Source: JAAFIP01 sp043778205 (GTDB lineage Bacteria; Pseudomonadota; Gammaproteobacteria; Burkholderiales; Burkholderiaceae_C). Taken from it: 30,936 bases of DNA. Made by a program: the position numbers and the translations under genes. Numbering within the stretch: position 1 is the stretch's first letter; every line of letters starts with the position of its first letter. The stretch is from positions 1 through 30,936 of the forward strand of contig JAYWGO010000009.1 in NCBI GenBank assembly GCA_043778205.1. Reading direction: 5' to 3'. Under the pieces are notes generated by a model. The model saw only the letters and a list, made by a program, of their open reading frames with translations, was not told the DNA's origin and searched no databases. Positions 23,814 to 30,936 of the stretch are shown here, in pieces.

Positions 23814-24527
23814 TTGAACACATTGCTTGAAAGCGCGCTGTCTGCGCTACGACTGATCAGTTCCGCAGACCCCGCGCTGTGGGCTATAGTGCTGCGCTCT
23901 TTGGCAGTGAGTGCCCTGGCTTGCGTGCTGGCGTGTGGCTTGGGGCTCGCGCTAGGGGCTTGGCTAGGCGTGGCGCGCTTTGCAGGCCGCCGTGTGGTGC
24001 TTGCCTTGGTCAACACGTCGCTGGCCCTGCCTGCAGTGGTGGTGGGCCTGCTGGTCTACGTGTTGCTGTCGCGCAGCGGGCCACTGGGCTTTTTGGGCTG
24101 GCTGTTCTCGTTCAAAGCCATGGTACTGGCCCAGGCCGTGCTGGTGCTGCCGGTGGTGGTGGCGCTGACCCAGCAGGTCGTGGGCGACGCGCACAGCCAG
24201 CACGGCGAACAGCTCCAGTCTATGGGCGCTGGCCCCGCACTGCGCAGCCTGCTGCTGGCGTGGGACGAGCGCTACGCCCTGCTTACTGTGCTGATAGCCG
24301 CCTTTGGCAGGGCTATCTCTGAGGTGGGCGCAGTGATGATGGTGGGCGGCAATATTGACGGTTTTACCCGCGTAATGACCACCGCCATTGCGCTAGAAAC
24401 CAGCAAAGGCGACCTGCCTTTGGCCCTCGGCCTGGGGCTGGTGTTGCTGCTGATTGTGCTGCTGCTCAACGCGGCTGTGGCCGCGCTTAAGTACTGGCGT
24501 GAGCGGGTGGAGGCGCAGGCACTATGA
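23814..24527 (+). CDS. tupB: Tungstate ABC transporter permease TupB
   Basis: TupB forms the membrane channel of the tungstate importer. The protein has about 237 residues and five or six membrane helices. It contains LPAVVVGLLVYVLLSRSGPLG and the coupling segment near GRAISEVGAVMMVGGNIDGF, both typical of TupB/WtpB permeases. No ATG or GTG lies early in the frame, so I place the start at TTG 23814 (MNTLLESAL), four bases after the DUF1178 stop; TTG 23823 is the alternative. No Shine-Dalgarno sequence is visible, so translation probably depends on DUF1178. The stop overlaps tupC by ATGA. Confidence 0.88.
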   Translation: MNTLLESALSALRLISSADPALWAIVLRSLAVSALACVLACGLGLALGAWLGVARFAGRRVVLALVNTSLALPAVVVGLLVYVLLSRSGPLGFLGWLFSFKAMVLAQAVLVLPVVVALTQQVVGDAHSQHGEQLQSMGAGPALRSLLLAWDERYALLTVLIAAFGRAISEVGAVMMVGGNIDGFTRVMTTAIALETSKGDLPLALGLGLVLLLIVLLLNAAVAALKYWRERVEAQAL

Positions 24528-25210
24528 GCATGTTGATCGACCTGCAAAACGCTGGCGTGCGCTTTGGCCGCGTGCAGGCTCTGGACGGCGTGAGCTTGCA
24601 GGTAGCGCGCGGCGAATCTGTGGCCTTGGTGGGCAGCAACGGCAGTGGCAAAAGCACCCTGCTGCGTTTGGCCCACGGCCTGCTGGCGCCCAGCGTGGGT
24701 ACAGCCCAGCGTGCACCCGCAGCGGTGCAGGCCTTTGTTTTTCAAAAACCGTTTGTGTTGCGCAGCACGGTGCTGGCCAATGTGGCGCTGGCGGCTTGGC
24801 TGCGCGGCCAGCCGTGGGCCAGCGCCAAAGTGCGCGCGCTGCAGGCGCTGCAAGATGCGGGTTTGCACGACCTGGCCCGCCGCCAAGCGCGCACGCTGTC
24901 AGGCGGCCAGCAGCAGCGGCTAACTTTTGCCCGCGCACTGGCCGCCCAGCCCGACGTGCTGCTGCTGGACGAACCTACCGCCAGCCTGGCACCCCAGGCC
25001 AAGCGCGACGCAGAGGCCCTGATGGCGCAGTGCACACAGCGCGGAATCACGTTATTATTTGCCAGCCATAACCTAGGCCAAGTCAAACGGCTGGCCACCC
25101 GTGTGGTGTGCCTGGATGCGGGCCGCGTGGTGGCTGACCAAACCGTGGCTGATTTTTTTAACACGCCGCAGAGCGTTGCGGTACGCAATTTCATGCAGGG
25201 GGATGCCTGA
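24524..25210 (+). CDS. tupC: Tungstate ABC transporter ATP-binding protein TupC
   Basis: TupC is the ATPase that powers tungstate import. The 228-residue protein has Walker A GSNGSGKST (37-45), a Q-loop in FVFQKPFVLRSTV, the signature LSGGQQQR (125-132), Walker B VLLLDEPTA (D149-E150) and the switch histidine in FASHNLGQVKRLA. It overlaps tupB by four bases, and its stop shares one base with the tupA start (TGATG). Its place between TupB and a TupA-type binding protein supports tungstate over molybdate. Confidence 0.92.
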   Translation: MSMLIDLQNAGVRFGRVQALDGVSLQVARGESVALVGSNGSGKSTLLRLAHGLLAPSVGTAQRAPAAVQAFVFQKPFVLRSTVLANVALAAWLRGQPWASAKVRALQALQDAGLHDLARRQARTLSGGQQQRLTFARALAAQPDVLLLDEPTASLAPQAKRDAEALMAQCTQRGITLLFASHNLGQVKRLATRVVCLDAGRVVADQTVADFFNTPQSVAVRNFMQGDA

Positions 25211-26076
25211 TGCTGTTCAATCAATCTAATTTACTTTTTAAGCGTTTTAGGCCTATGGCCCAAGGAAATGCTGCACAGGCAGCTATTATTTTTGTAGTAT
25301 CAAGCGTTTGCGCTGTGAGCGCACAGGCGCAGTCTATGGTGATGGCGTCGACCACATCCACCGAGCAGTCGGGCCTGTTTGGCCATATGCTGCCTGAGTT
25401 TAAAAAGGCCACCGGCCTGGACATTAAAGTGGTGGCTTTGGGCACCGGCCAAGCTATAGACATGGCCCGCCGAGGCGATGCCGATGTGCTGTTTGTGCAC
25501 GATGCCGCAGCCGAAGCTAAATTTGTTGCTGAGGGTTTTAGCCCCAAGCGTTACCCGGTGATGTACAACGACTTTGTTCTTATTGGCCCCAAAGCCGACC
25601 CCGCTGGTACGGTAGGAAAAGACATTGTTGCTGCGCTGCAAAAAGTAAGCAGCGTCAACGCAGCTTTTGTATCGCGCGGTGACAAGTCGGGCACCCACGC
25701 CGCAGAGCTGCGTTTTTGGGCCATGGCCACTGCAGTGGCCGGGGCTGACCCCAAAGGCAGCGGCTACAAAGAGTGCGGCTGCGGTATGGGCCCGGCACTT
25801 AACATGGCTGCCTCCACCGGGGCCTACGTGCTGGCAGACCGCGGTACGTGGCTTAACTTTAAAAACCGCGCTGATTTGGCCGTACTGGTGCAGGGCGACA
25901 CCCGCTTGTTTAACCAATACGGTGTGATGGCCGTGAGCCCCAGCAAGCACCCGCACGTGAAAGTGCTAGAGGCGCAAAAGTTTGTGGACTGGGTTACCTC
26001 GCCTGCGGGGCAAAGCGTCATAGCCAGCTACAAAATTGGAGGTGAGCAGCTGTTCTTTCCCAACGCTGCAAAGTAG
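25210..26076 (+). CDS. tupA: Tungstate-binding periplasmic protein TupA
   Basis: TupA captures tungstate in the periplasm for TupBC. The 288-residue protein has, after its signal peptide, the STTST oxyanion motif (about 47-51) typical of TupA, then ALGTGQAIDMARRGDADVLF and FVSRGDKSGTHAAEL. The signal peptide has basic residues K11, R12 and R14, a hydrophobic core (about 21-37) and a likely cleavage after AQA (38-40). Much of it, about residues 8-30, is encoded by repeat copy E. ATG 25210 is preferred over ATG 25255, which would remove the basic part. The stop lies 12 bases from the end of the convergent gene on the other strand. Confidence 0.93.
   Translation: MLFNQSNLLFKRFRPMAQGNAAQAAIIFVVSSVCAVSAQAQSMVMASTTSTEQSGLFGHMLPEFKKATGLDIKVVALGTGQAIDMARRGDADVLFVHDAAAEAKFVAEGFSPKRYPVMYNDFVLIGPKADPAGTVGKDIVAALQKVSSVNAAFVSRGDKSGTHAAELRFWAMATAVAGADPKGSGYKECGCGMGPALNMAASTGAYVLADRGTWLNFKNRADLAVLVQGDTRLFNQYGVMAVSPSKHPHVKVLEAQKFVDWVTSPAGQSVIASYKIGGEQLFFPNAAK
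25231..25299 (+). repeat. Dispersed palindromic repeat, copy E (in the tupA signal peptide)
   Basis: The core at 25258-25286 differs from copy A by one base (CACAGGCAG for CACAAGCAG). GCCTATG (25251-25257) faces CACAGGC (25274-25280); one of seven pairs is not Watson-Crick but becomes G-U in the RNA of the opposite strand. The T-rich left part TTACTTTTTAAG and the tail GTAGTA are present. The whole copy is read in frame, giving AQGNAAQAAI at residues 17-26 of TupA. Confidence 0.85.
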
Positions 26077-26088
26077 TTTCAACGGCTT

Positions 26089-27933
26089 TTATTTGGCTGG
26101 CTTTGCTGCACCCGAGCTTGGTGCGTTTGTGGCAGCAGAGGTAACTTCTGCCGCTTCTGCCGCCTCTTTGTTCGCTTGCTCTGCAGCAGCTTCTAGTGCC
26201 TCACGCTCAGCTTTAGTTGTTGCTAAGGTAGCAGGCACTATGGCTTTGAGCTTTTCATCAGCCATGCCCACCAACAAGGCACGGCCGTCGGGCAGAGCGC
26301 GAAACTCACCAAATTTTGCCGCCTTGAACGGCTCGCCACGGCCTTCGGGAAAGAAAAACGCATCGGTCACCAGCACCCACCCACCGCCTTTGCGCAGCAC
26401 GGGCAGCAAAATTTCGCCAGCGGCCAGCACTTCTTTGCCCGCCGGGTCGGGGTTGGCTGCGCGCAGCACCTCTGCTACGCCGCGTGCATCTAGCTTGGCC
26501 ACCACTGTGGCACGGGTTTGCAGGCTGTTGTCTTCATTAGTTCGCCCAAGCGCCTCATTCAGCGTGCTGGCAAAGGCAAAGTTCAGCGCCATGTAGTCGC
26601 CTTGCATCAGCGACCGTGGGTCGCGCGGTACCAAGGCAATGTAGATTTTTTGCCCATCCGTAATAACCTGTTCTTTTTTCATGACATCGTAGTTGGCTGC
26701 GCCCAAAGACAGCACGGCACCTGCGGCAATCAAGCCCATAGCCAGCACGCTCTTGCGCGCAGCGCCATTGCCTGCGCCGCTGGTAGGCAAAGCACTGGCC
26801 AACGCAGCCGGGTTAAACTGCCTGCGCAGCGCCCACAAAAACAAACCTAAAAACGCACCCACTACGGACAGCAGCAGCGCCTTGTGCGCTAGTGGCCAAG
26901 ACAGTGCGTAGTAAAAGCCTGACAACTGCGCCAGCAACACCACCAGCGTGAGCGCAAGCATGCGTTTGCGGCCTGTGGCCAGTGCAACCGTGTCCACCAC
27001 GGCCACAATGCCGCCGTCCGGCGTAAAAAAGCCAAACACCACCAAGCACAGGTACACCACGGTCAGTACCGCCCAGGTTTTGCGCTGGCCTGCTGCACGC
27101 AATGTCCAGCGCTGGCTTAACCACCACCATGCGGCAATGGTCAGCGCCACTTGCACGGCCACCACCCAGTTCAGTGCAAACATCACGCCCGTGCCCGCCA
27201 AGGGGTCGTCAGCCGAACCCATGCGGCTGCCCGGTCCAAAATCGCTCATAAAAAAGCCACGCGCGGCGTAAATTTGGGTGCACAGCAAGGCAACCCCCAC
27301 ACCCTCGAAAAAAGCGCCCATATTGCGCGCTACAACATGGCCCGACAGACGCACTTCGCACAGGCACCAGGCGGCCCACATGGCGGTCAGCACCAGTGCG
27401 TTAGGTAAGAGTGGAAAGCTCCGGAAAAGGGCGCTTTCGTTTAAACCATTGCCCATAAAATTCTGCGGCATCAGCATTAAAAAAACCACCGCAGCCCCCA
27501 GGCCTAGCAGGCGCTGCACCCAGCCCACGCGTACCAGCATGGCTGCGCCTATTTGCAAAACCAGCAGCACCAGCAAGCTCCATTGCCCTGCCTTCATCAC
27601 GTCCAGCATGGAAAACGTCAGCAGCCCCAAACCAGTGAGCAGCAAACTAAAGCAAATGTGGGTAAGAAACAAATTAAGCTGGTTGCGCAGGCCCACGACC
27701 GCACCCGCTATCAGCAGCCCTGCAAACACAAATGACATAGGCGGCTGCAGAAAAATATCACCACCCAATGAACCCAGCACCACCATCAGTGGCCACACTG
27801 CAAACTGCGCACCAACCAGGGTCAGCAGGGTAATGATCCAAGACGGGCTTGGGTCGTGCAACACCTGGGTCGCGGCAGCGGGTAGCAGGCCTTCTGCTTG
27901 GGCGGCTGCTACAAGATTTTTCTCAAAGTTCAT
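26089..27933 (-). CDS. Membrane protein with DUF4401 and GDYXXLXY domains
   Basis: The 614-residue protein has a long membrane part of about ten or more helices matching DUF4401. A soluble GDYXXLXY-type domain follows, with the motif GDYMALNF at residues 445-452, the last Tyr replaced by Phe. An Ala/Glu-rich, probably helical tail ends in Pro and Lys. The start at 27933 has GGAGG eight bases upstream and overlaps the stop of the DUF2157 gene (ATGA); an upstream in-frame start would lie inside that gene. In other bacteria DUF4401 and GDYXXLXY are often separate genes next to DUF2157, so this is a fusion of the two. The function is unknown; a cell-envelope role is a guess. Confidence 0.85.
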   Translation of the reverse strand: MNFEKNLVAAAQAEGLLPAAATQVLHDPSPSWIITLLTLVGAQFAVWPLMVVLGSLGGDIFLQPPMSFVFAGLLIAGAVVGLRNQLNLFLTHICFSLLLTGLGLLTFSMLDVMKAGQWSLLVLLVLQIGAAMLVRVGWVQRLLGLGAAVVFLMLMPQNFMGNGLNESALFRSFPLLPNALVLTAMWAAWCLCEVRLSGHVVARNMGAFFEGVGVALLCTQIYAARGFFMSDFGPGSRMGSADDPLAGTGVMFALNWVVAVQVALTIAAWWWLSQRWTLRAAGQRKTWAVLTVVYLCLVVFGFFTPDGGIVAVVDTVALATGRKRMLALTLVVLLAQLSGFYYALSWPLAHKALLLSVVGAFLGLFLWALRRQFNPAALASALPTSGAGNGAARKSVLAMGLIAAGAVLSLGAANYDVMKKEQVITDGQKIYIALVPRDPRSLMQGDYMALNFAFASTLNEALGRTNEDNSLQTRATVVAKLDARGVAEVLRAANPDPAGKEVLAAGEILLPVLRKGGGWVLVTDAFFFPEGRGEPFKAAKFGEFRALPDGRALLVGMADEKLKAIVPATLATTKAEREALEAAAEQANKEAAEAAEVTSAATNAPSSGAAKPAK

Positions 27934-28919
27934 ACGGCTACCTCCGCGCGCTGCAGTTTGTAAATCCAGCTGCCGCTCGCACCCACGCTGGCCATGGCGA
28001 TCAGGCTGAACATAAATAATTTGCCCAGCCAGTCGCCCCATCCGCCGTCGAACATGGTATGCACCACGCCCGCTAAAAACAGCACATTCAGCGCCAGCAC
28101 CGCCATGGCCAGCACAGTAATGTCGCGCGGCTTGCTGACCCAGGCCAGTGCCGCCGTGCCCACCACAAACAAGCCGTTGACAACGTAAGAAGATTCACCT
28201 TTTTCAAACAAACCCCATATGCCGTAGGTGCACCATGCTGCCAGTGCCAGCAGCACCGCCAGCCTGAATGCATACCGCCCATGCAATTGGCCAGGCACCT
28301 TACCGTCCTGCGCCTGCAAACTGGTGCGGCTGACCAAAGCAATTGCCAGCACCAGCAGCGCCCATAGCATGGGGGTGAGGGCACTTTTGGTCCAAGAGCG
28401 CCCCAGCGTATTGCCTAAGGGGCTGAACAACTGGTCGCCCGACCACAGCGCAATGCCGGTGCCCACTACCAGCACCCACACTGCCCACAGCATGTCGCTG
28501 CGGGCTGCCACCGTCCACAGCAGGGCCAGTGCGCCCCACGCAGCAAACAGTTGCCACGGGTCGGCACCGGTCTGGTAGGTTTGCCCAATAAAGGCCAGCA
28601 AGCCGCCCAGCGCCAGCGTGGCCAGCAGAAGCAGCGCACTGCGCCCGCGTGGCCAGGCCAGCGCGCCTATAAGGCTGGCCAGCAGCACCGCTTGAATAAG
28701 GTAAAACTTAAACTGCCGCGACTGGTCTTGCCAGTTGGCGGCAATCCAAAAGATCAAACCCGCACCCAGCAGCAGCGCGGCCACAGCGCCTAAGCCGCGC
28801 TCGGTGTGCTTGGCCAGGGCAGGGCTGGGTTCGTGCAACTTGGACAGTTGCCATAAGCGGGTGGTTTTATCAACAGGCAGAGAAAACTCGGCCACCAAGC
28901 GGTGAAGTAGGTCGTGCAT
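27930..28919 (-). CDS. DUF2157 family membrane protein
   Basis: The 329-residue protein begins with a soluble segment of about 40 residues. Eight or nine membrane helices follow, opening with GLGAVAALLLGAGLIFWIAANW and containing LLAFIGQTYQTGADPWQLF, both typical of DUF2157. It is the first gene of a two-gene unit with the DUF4401/GDYXXLXY protein and is coupled to it by ATGA. No biochemical role is known to me. Confidence 0.87.
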   Translation of the reverse strand: MHDLLHRLVAEFSLPVDKTTRLWQLSKLHEPSPALAKHTERGLGAVAALLLGAGLIFWIAANWQDQSRQFKFYLIQAVLLASLIGALAWPRGRSALLLLATLALGGLLAFIGQTYQTGADPWQLFAAWGALALLWTVAARSDMLWAVWVLVVGTGIALWSGDQLFSPLGNTLGRSWTKSALTPMLWALLVLAIALVSRTSLQAQDGKVPGQLHGRYAFRLAVLLALAAWCTYGIWGLFEKGESSYVVNGLFVVGTAALAWVSKPRDITVLAMAVLALNVLFLAGVVHTMFDGGWGDWLGKLFMFSLIAMASVGASGSWIYKLQRAEVAV

Positions 28920-28993
28920 ACAGGTCAGTATAAATGGCAGTTGCTTGCATTAAGCCTGCCTAGATTGGGTTCGGTAAATAGATTGCGTTAGTC

Positions 28994-29935
28994 TTATGCC
29001 GTTCGCCTTGGGGGTGCAGTAGCCAGTACCACGCCCAGCAAGGCAATGCCAAAAGCCACCAGCTGCAGGCTGCCAATAGGCTCGTGCAGCACCAGTACGC
29101 CCACGGCGGCCGCACTGATAGGCAGCATGACGGTAAACACACCGGCCTGCGCTGCGGGCACAGTTTTCAGCCCCGTCATCCACAGCCACACGGTCCACAC
29201 GCTGGCGGCAAGGGCATAAAAAACTAGCAGCATCCAGGTGCCCGGCGCTACTGCACCAAAGGCAAAGCTGCTGGACTGCCACAAGCCCAGCGGGGTAACC
29301 AGTGCAAAGCCCCACAGGTTAATCAACGACGTAATGCGCTTAGGCCCCAGCACACCGGTGAGCTTTTTGCCAATCACGGCATACGCCGCTTCGCACAGCA
29401 CGGCGCACACCAGCAGCAGGTTGCCCAGCCACGCGTTGGCACCCTGCAGTGCCATATGCGTGCTGGGCGCAGGCCCTGCTTGCAGCGCAGTAGCTACAGC
29501 GGGCGCGGGGGCTTTAACCAAAGACACCAGCGCAATACCCAGCACTGCGCAGCCCACGCCCGCCCATACCCGCGCGCCCACACGCTCGCGTAAAAACAAC
29601 CAGCTCAGCACCGCCACACAGGCCGGTATGCTGGCCATGATCACGCCTGCGGCTACGGCGCTGGTCAGGCTGACACCGTAGAGCATGCAAATAGAAAATA
29701 GAAAATTACCTAAAAACGACTCTAAAAAAAGCAGCCGCTGGGTAGCCCCTGTCATGGGCAGTTCGCTAGCAGGTTTGCGCAGCCAGTGCAGCATGGCCAC
29801 AGCCCCCACACCAAAGCGCAGCCAGGCCAGCAAAAACACCGGAAACACCGCCACCAAGCCCTTGGACAGCCCCACGTAGCTGCCCACCAAGGTCATCGAC
29901 AGCGCCAAACACGCAAAGGCTGTCCAGCGGTTCAC
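28994..29935 (-). CDS. EamA/DMT-family transporter
   Basis: The 313-residue protein has ten membrane helices in two EamA repeats, the layout of drug/metabolite transporters that export amino acids or other small molecules. Visible landmarks are VFLLAWLRFGVGAVAML in the first repeat and LINLWGFALVTPLGL in the second. Just before the C-terminus comes PISAAAVGVLVLHEPIG, the typical last-helix motif. The start is GTG 29935, chosen because it completes helix 1; an ATG 39 bases downstream would remove part of it. The substrate cannot be told from sequence. It ends 74 bases from the DUF2157 start and is divergent from the cyclotransferase gene. Confidence 0.88.
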   Translation of the reverse strand: MNRWTAFACLALSMTLVGSYVGLSKGLVAVFPVFLLAWLRFGVGAVAMLHWLRKPASELPMTGATQRLLFLESFLGNFLFSICMLYGVSLTSAVAAGVIMASIPACVAVLSWLFLRERVGARVWAGVGCAVLGIALVSLVKAPAPAVATALQAGPAPSTHMALQGANAWLGNLLLVCAVLCEAAYAVIGKKLTGVLGPKRITSLINLWGFALVTPLGLWQSSSFAFGAVAPGTWMLLVFYALAASVWTVWLWMTGLKTVPAAQAGVFTVMLPISAAAVGVLVLHEPIGSLQLVAFGIALLGVVLATAPPRRTA

Positions 29936-30017
29936 AATAGAGCTTTCAAAGATGCAGCCTTCTAAAATTTAGTTTGCAATTAACGCCAGCTTTTTTAAAA
30001 CAGCTGTTTAAGACACC

Positions 30018-30461
30018 ATGCCACCCATCATGCCAGAGCCTGTTGCCCCCCACCATGCAGAGAACTTGTTTTTTGTGTACGGCACGCTGCGCCACAAAGC
30101 GGCCAACGACATTACCCTGCTGCAGCCCGCACCACGTTTTATAGGCCCAGCCTGCATCCGGGGCACCATGGTGCATATGGGCCGCTATCCGGGCGTGACT
30201 TTGGCTGGCGATAGCCACAAGGCGGGCGAAACTGCAGGCGACATCGTTGGTGAAGTGTACGCAGTATCCCCCGCTTTAGAGGCCGTGCTTGACACCATCG
30301 AAGCCCAATACCCGCAAGACCCTGATGAGTACGTCAAGCGGTCTATCACCGTCGATGTGCATGGCACAAGTCTGCAGTGCTTTGTGTACGAAATGAACCT
30401 GCGGTTTACCTATGGCAAGCCGGTGATTGCCAGTGGGGACTGGGTTGCTGCTAGTAGCTGA
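30018..30461 (+). CDS. Gamma-glutamylcyclotransferase-like (AIG2-like) protein
   Basis: The 147-residue protein has the family nucleotide-independent substrate loop VYGTLR (20-25) near the N-terminus and a glutamate (E95 in LDTIEAQYP) at the usual place of the catalytic acid. Relatives convert gamma-glutamyl-amino acids to 5-oxoproline, but many bacterial members are uncharacterised, so the substrate is open. The ATG at 30018 lacks a clear ribosome binding site; ATG 30030 is possible. The stop codon touches the edge of repeat copy F. Confidence 0.8.
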   Translation: MPPIMPEPVAPHHAENLFFVYGTLRHKAANDITLLQPAPRFIGPACIRGTMVHMGRYPGVTLAGDSHKAGETAGDIVGEVYAVSPALEAVLDTIEAQYPQDPDEYVKRSITVDVHGTSLQCFVYEMNLRFTYGKPVIASGDWVAASS

Positions 30462-30522
30462 CTATTAAAACAATAGCTGGCTGTGCAGCATTTCCTTGGG
30501 CGATAGGGCTTTTTTGCTTGAA
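30460..30522 (-). repeat. Dispersed palindromic repeat, copy F (inverted, at the cyclotransferase gene stop)
   Basis: The core is on the minus strand at 30473-30501 and differs from copy E at one position (CACAGCCAG). On the plus strand it starts with GACTATT, which contains the end of the TGA stop, and ends in GGGC and six T. The outer stem is poorer here than in copies A, C and E. Confidence 0.8.
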
Positions 30523-30574
30523 AATATTGTTTTCTTAGGTCTTTGAAGATTGCTTTCCCAGCATTTGTACGTTA

Positions 30575-30702
30575 GCGCCGCTTGAGTGTGGCCTTGCTGC
30601 AAAATCTTCCAAAATCACGCGCAGGCACGTTAAGTATTTGCCCGTTTGGTAGTACGACGCGCCTTTTTCCAGATTTTCATCAAGGCCACACTCAATCGGC
30701 GC
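30575..30702. repeat. Inverted repeat 1, about 32-bp arms
   Basis: The inner-to-outer arms are 30575-30607 and 30671-30702. The first 22 positions (GCGCCG, then TTGAGTGTGGCCTTG) match with one difference, and pairing continues through AAAATCT with a one-base gap. The loop is 63 bases and contains the left arm of inverted repeat 2. Confidence 0.85.
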
Positions 30703-30933
30703 TTTGCCGGGTGGGTTTGGGGGGCATTTAACGCTAAGTGGGTCAAGGTTTCGGTCGCCGCTACAAACGTAGGCCTGCGTGTTCTCAGTCTTGGGTTACT
30801 GCACTGTCAGTCACTGCCACATGCATCTACCCCGCGTGCCTTCACCTACCAAAGTTGACAGGGAGAAGCGATGGGAGCGTGTTATTTGCAAACTGGAGCG
30901 AAGGCGCGTCGTACTTCCAAACGGGCAAATACT
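30633..30933. repeat. Inverted repeat 2, 33-bp arms
   Basis: The arm 30633-30665 (AGTATTTGCCCGTTTGG to ACGACGCGCCTT) is repeated in inverse orientation at 30901-30933 with one difference in 33. The 235-base spacer contains the right arm of inverted repeat 1, so the two repeats are interleaved and cannot both fold as simple hairpins at once. Confidence 0.88.
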
Positions 30934-30936
30934 CAG

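Larger units (their letters stand above)
30523..30936. other. Right-edge stretch without a convincing gene
   Basis: No reading frame has the features of a protein. The longest open frame (30646-30858) crosses repeat arms and has no recognisable domain or ribosome binding site. The stretch holds two long inverted repeats, listed separately, and probably continues beyond the window. Confidence 0.6.

Noticed and set aside
23814..26076. Molybdate (ModABC) or phosphate transporter
   Set aside because: The binding protein has the TupA-type STTST motif and the permease is of the TupB type; gene order B-C-A also fits tungstate.
30569..30735. Possible integron attC sites (GTTAAGT near 30630, ATTTAAC near 30726)
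   Set aside because: No matching core and inverse-core pair in the right order and spacing flanks the palindromes, and no integrase or cassette gene is visible.
30646..30858. 70-codon open frame at the right edge
   Set aside because: It crosses repeat arms, has no ribosome binding site and shows no recognisable domain.
1..30936. CRISPR array, prophage or complete insertion sequence
   Set aside because: No regularly spaced repeats, phage genes or transposase frames are present. The dispersed repeats are short and carry no gene of their own.

Overview
The window is a chromosomal segment of a betaproteobacterium, most likely Burkholderiales and probably Comamonadaceae. The evidence is the order rpsO-pnp-quinone oxidoreductase-tpiA-secG-tRNA-Leu-nuoABCDEFGHIJKLMN-DUF2818-NUDIX-DUF1178, the absence of extra genes in the nuo cluster, and the protein sequences themselves. 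The family assignment is from memory of such genomes, not from a search.

Layout. 1-338: non-coding, with a 43-bp-arm inverted repeat directly in front of soxB. 339-2069: soxB (thiosulfate oxidation), with no other sox gene in view. 2061-4895: rpsO and pnp, each with its own control signals. 5002-7355: quinone oxidoreductase, triosephosphate isomerase and SecG. 7474-7558: tRNA-Leu(GAG). 7663-22236: the complete 14-gene operon for respiratory complex I. 22272-23809: three small downstream genes (DUF2818, NUDIX hydrolase, DUF1178). 23814-26076: a tungstate ABC transporter, tupBCA, in the same direction and tightly packed. 26089-28919 (minus): a two-gene membrane module (DUF2157, then DUF4401 plus GDYXXLXY). 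28994-29935 (minus): an EamA exporter. 30018-30461: a gamma-glutamylcyclotransferase-like protein. 30462-30936: no convincing gene, but two interleaved long inverted repeats.

Most genes are housekeeping or energy metabolism: SoxB feeds electrons from reduced sulfur into respiration, complex I feeds electrons from NADH, and TupBCA imports tungstate. From nuoA to tupA the genes run in one direction with short gaps or ATGA-type overlaps, so much of it may be transcribed together.

The most unusual signal is a small dispersed palindromic repeat with a 29-nt core, present six times in 31 kb. Three copies are non-coding (before pnp, before the quinone oxidoreductase, after the cyclotransferase gene). 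One lies in frame inside tpiA, one supplies the tpiA stop codon, and one encodes much of the TupA signal peptide. All three coding copies use the same reading frame (AQGNAAQ). This resembles the behaviour of Rickettsia palindromic elements, but here in a betaproteobacterium. A second, different structured insert lies between nuoC and nuoD; it carries a 42-codon open frame that fills the gap exactly and provides the nuoD ribosome binding site.
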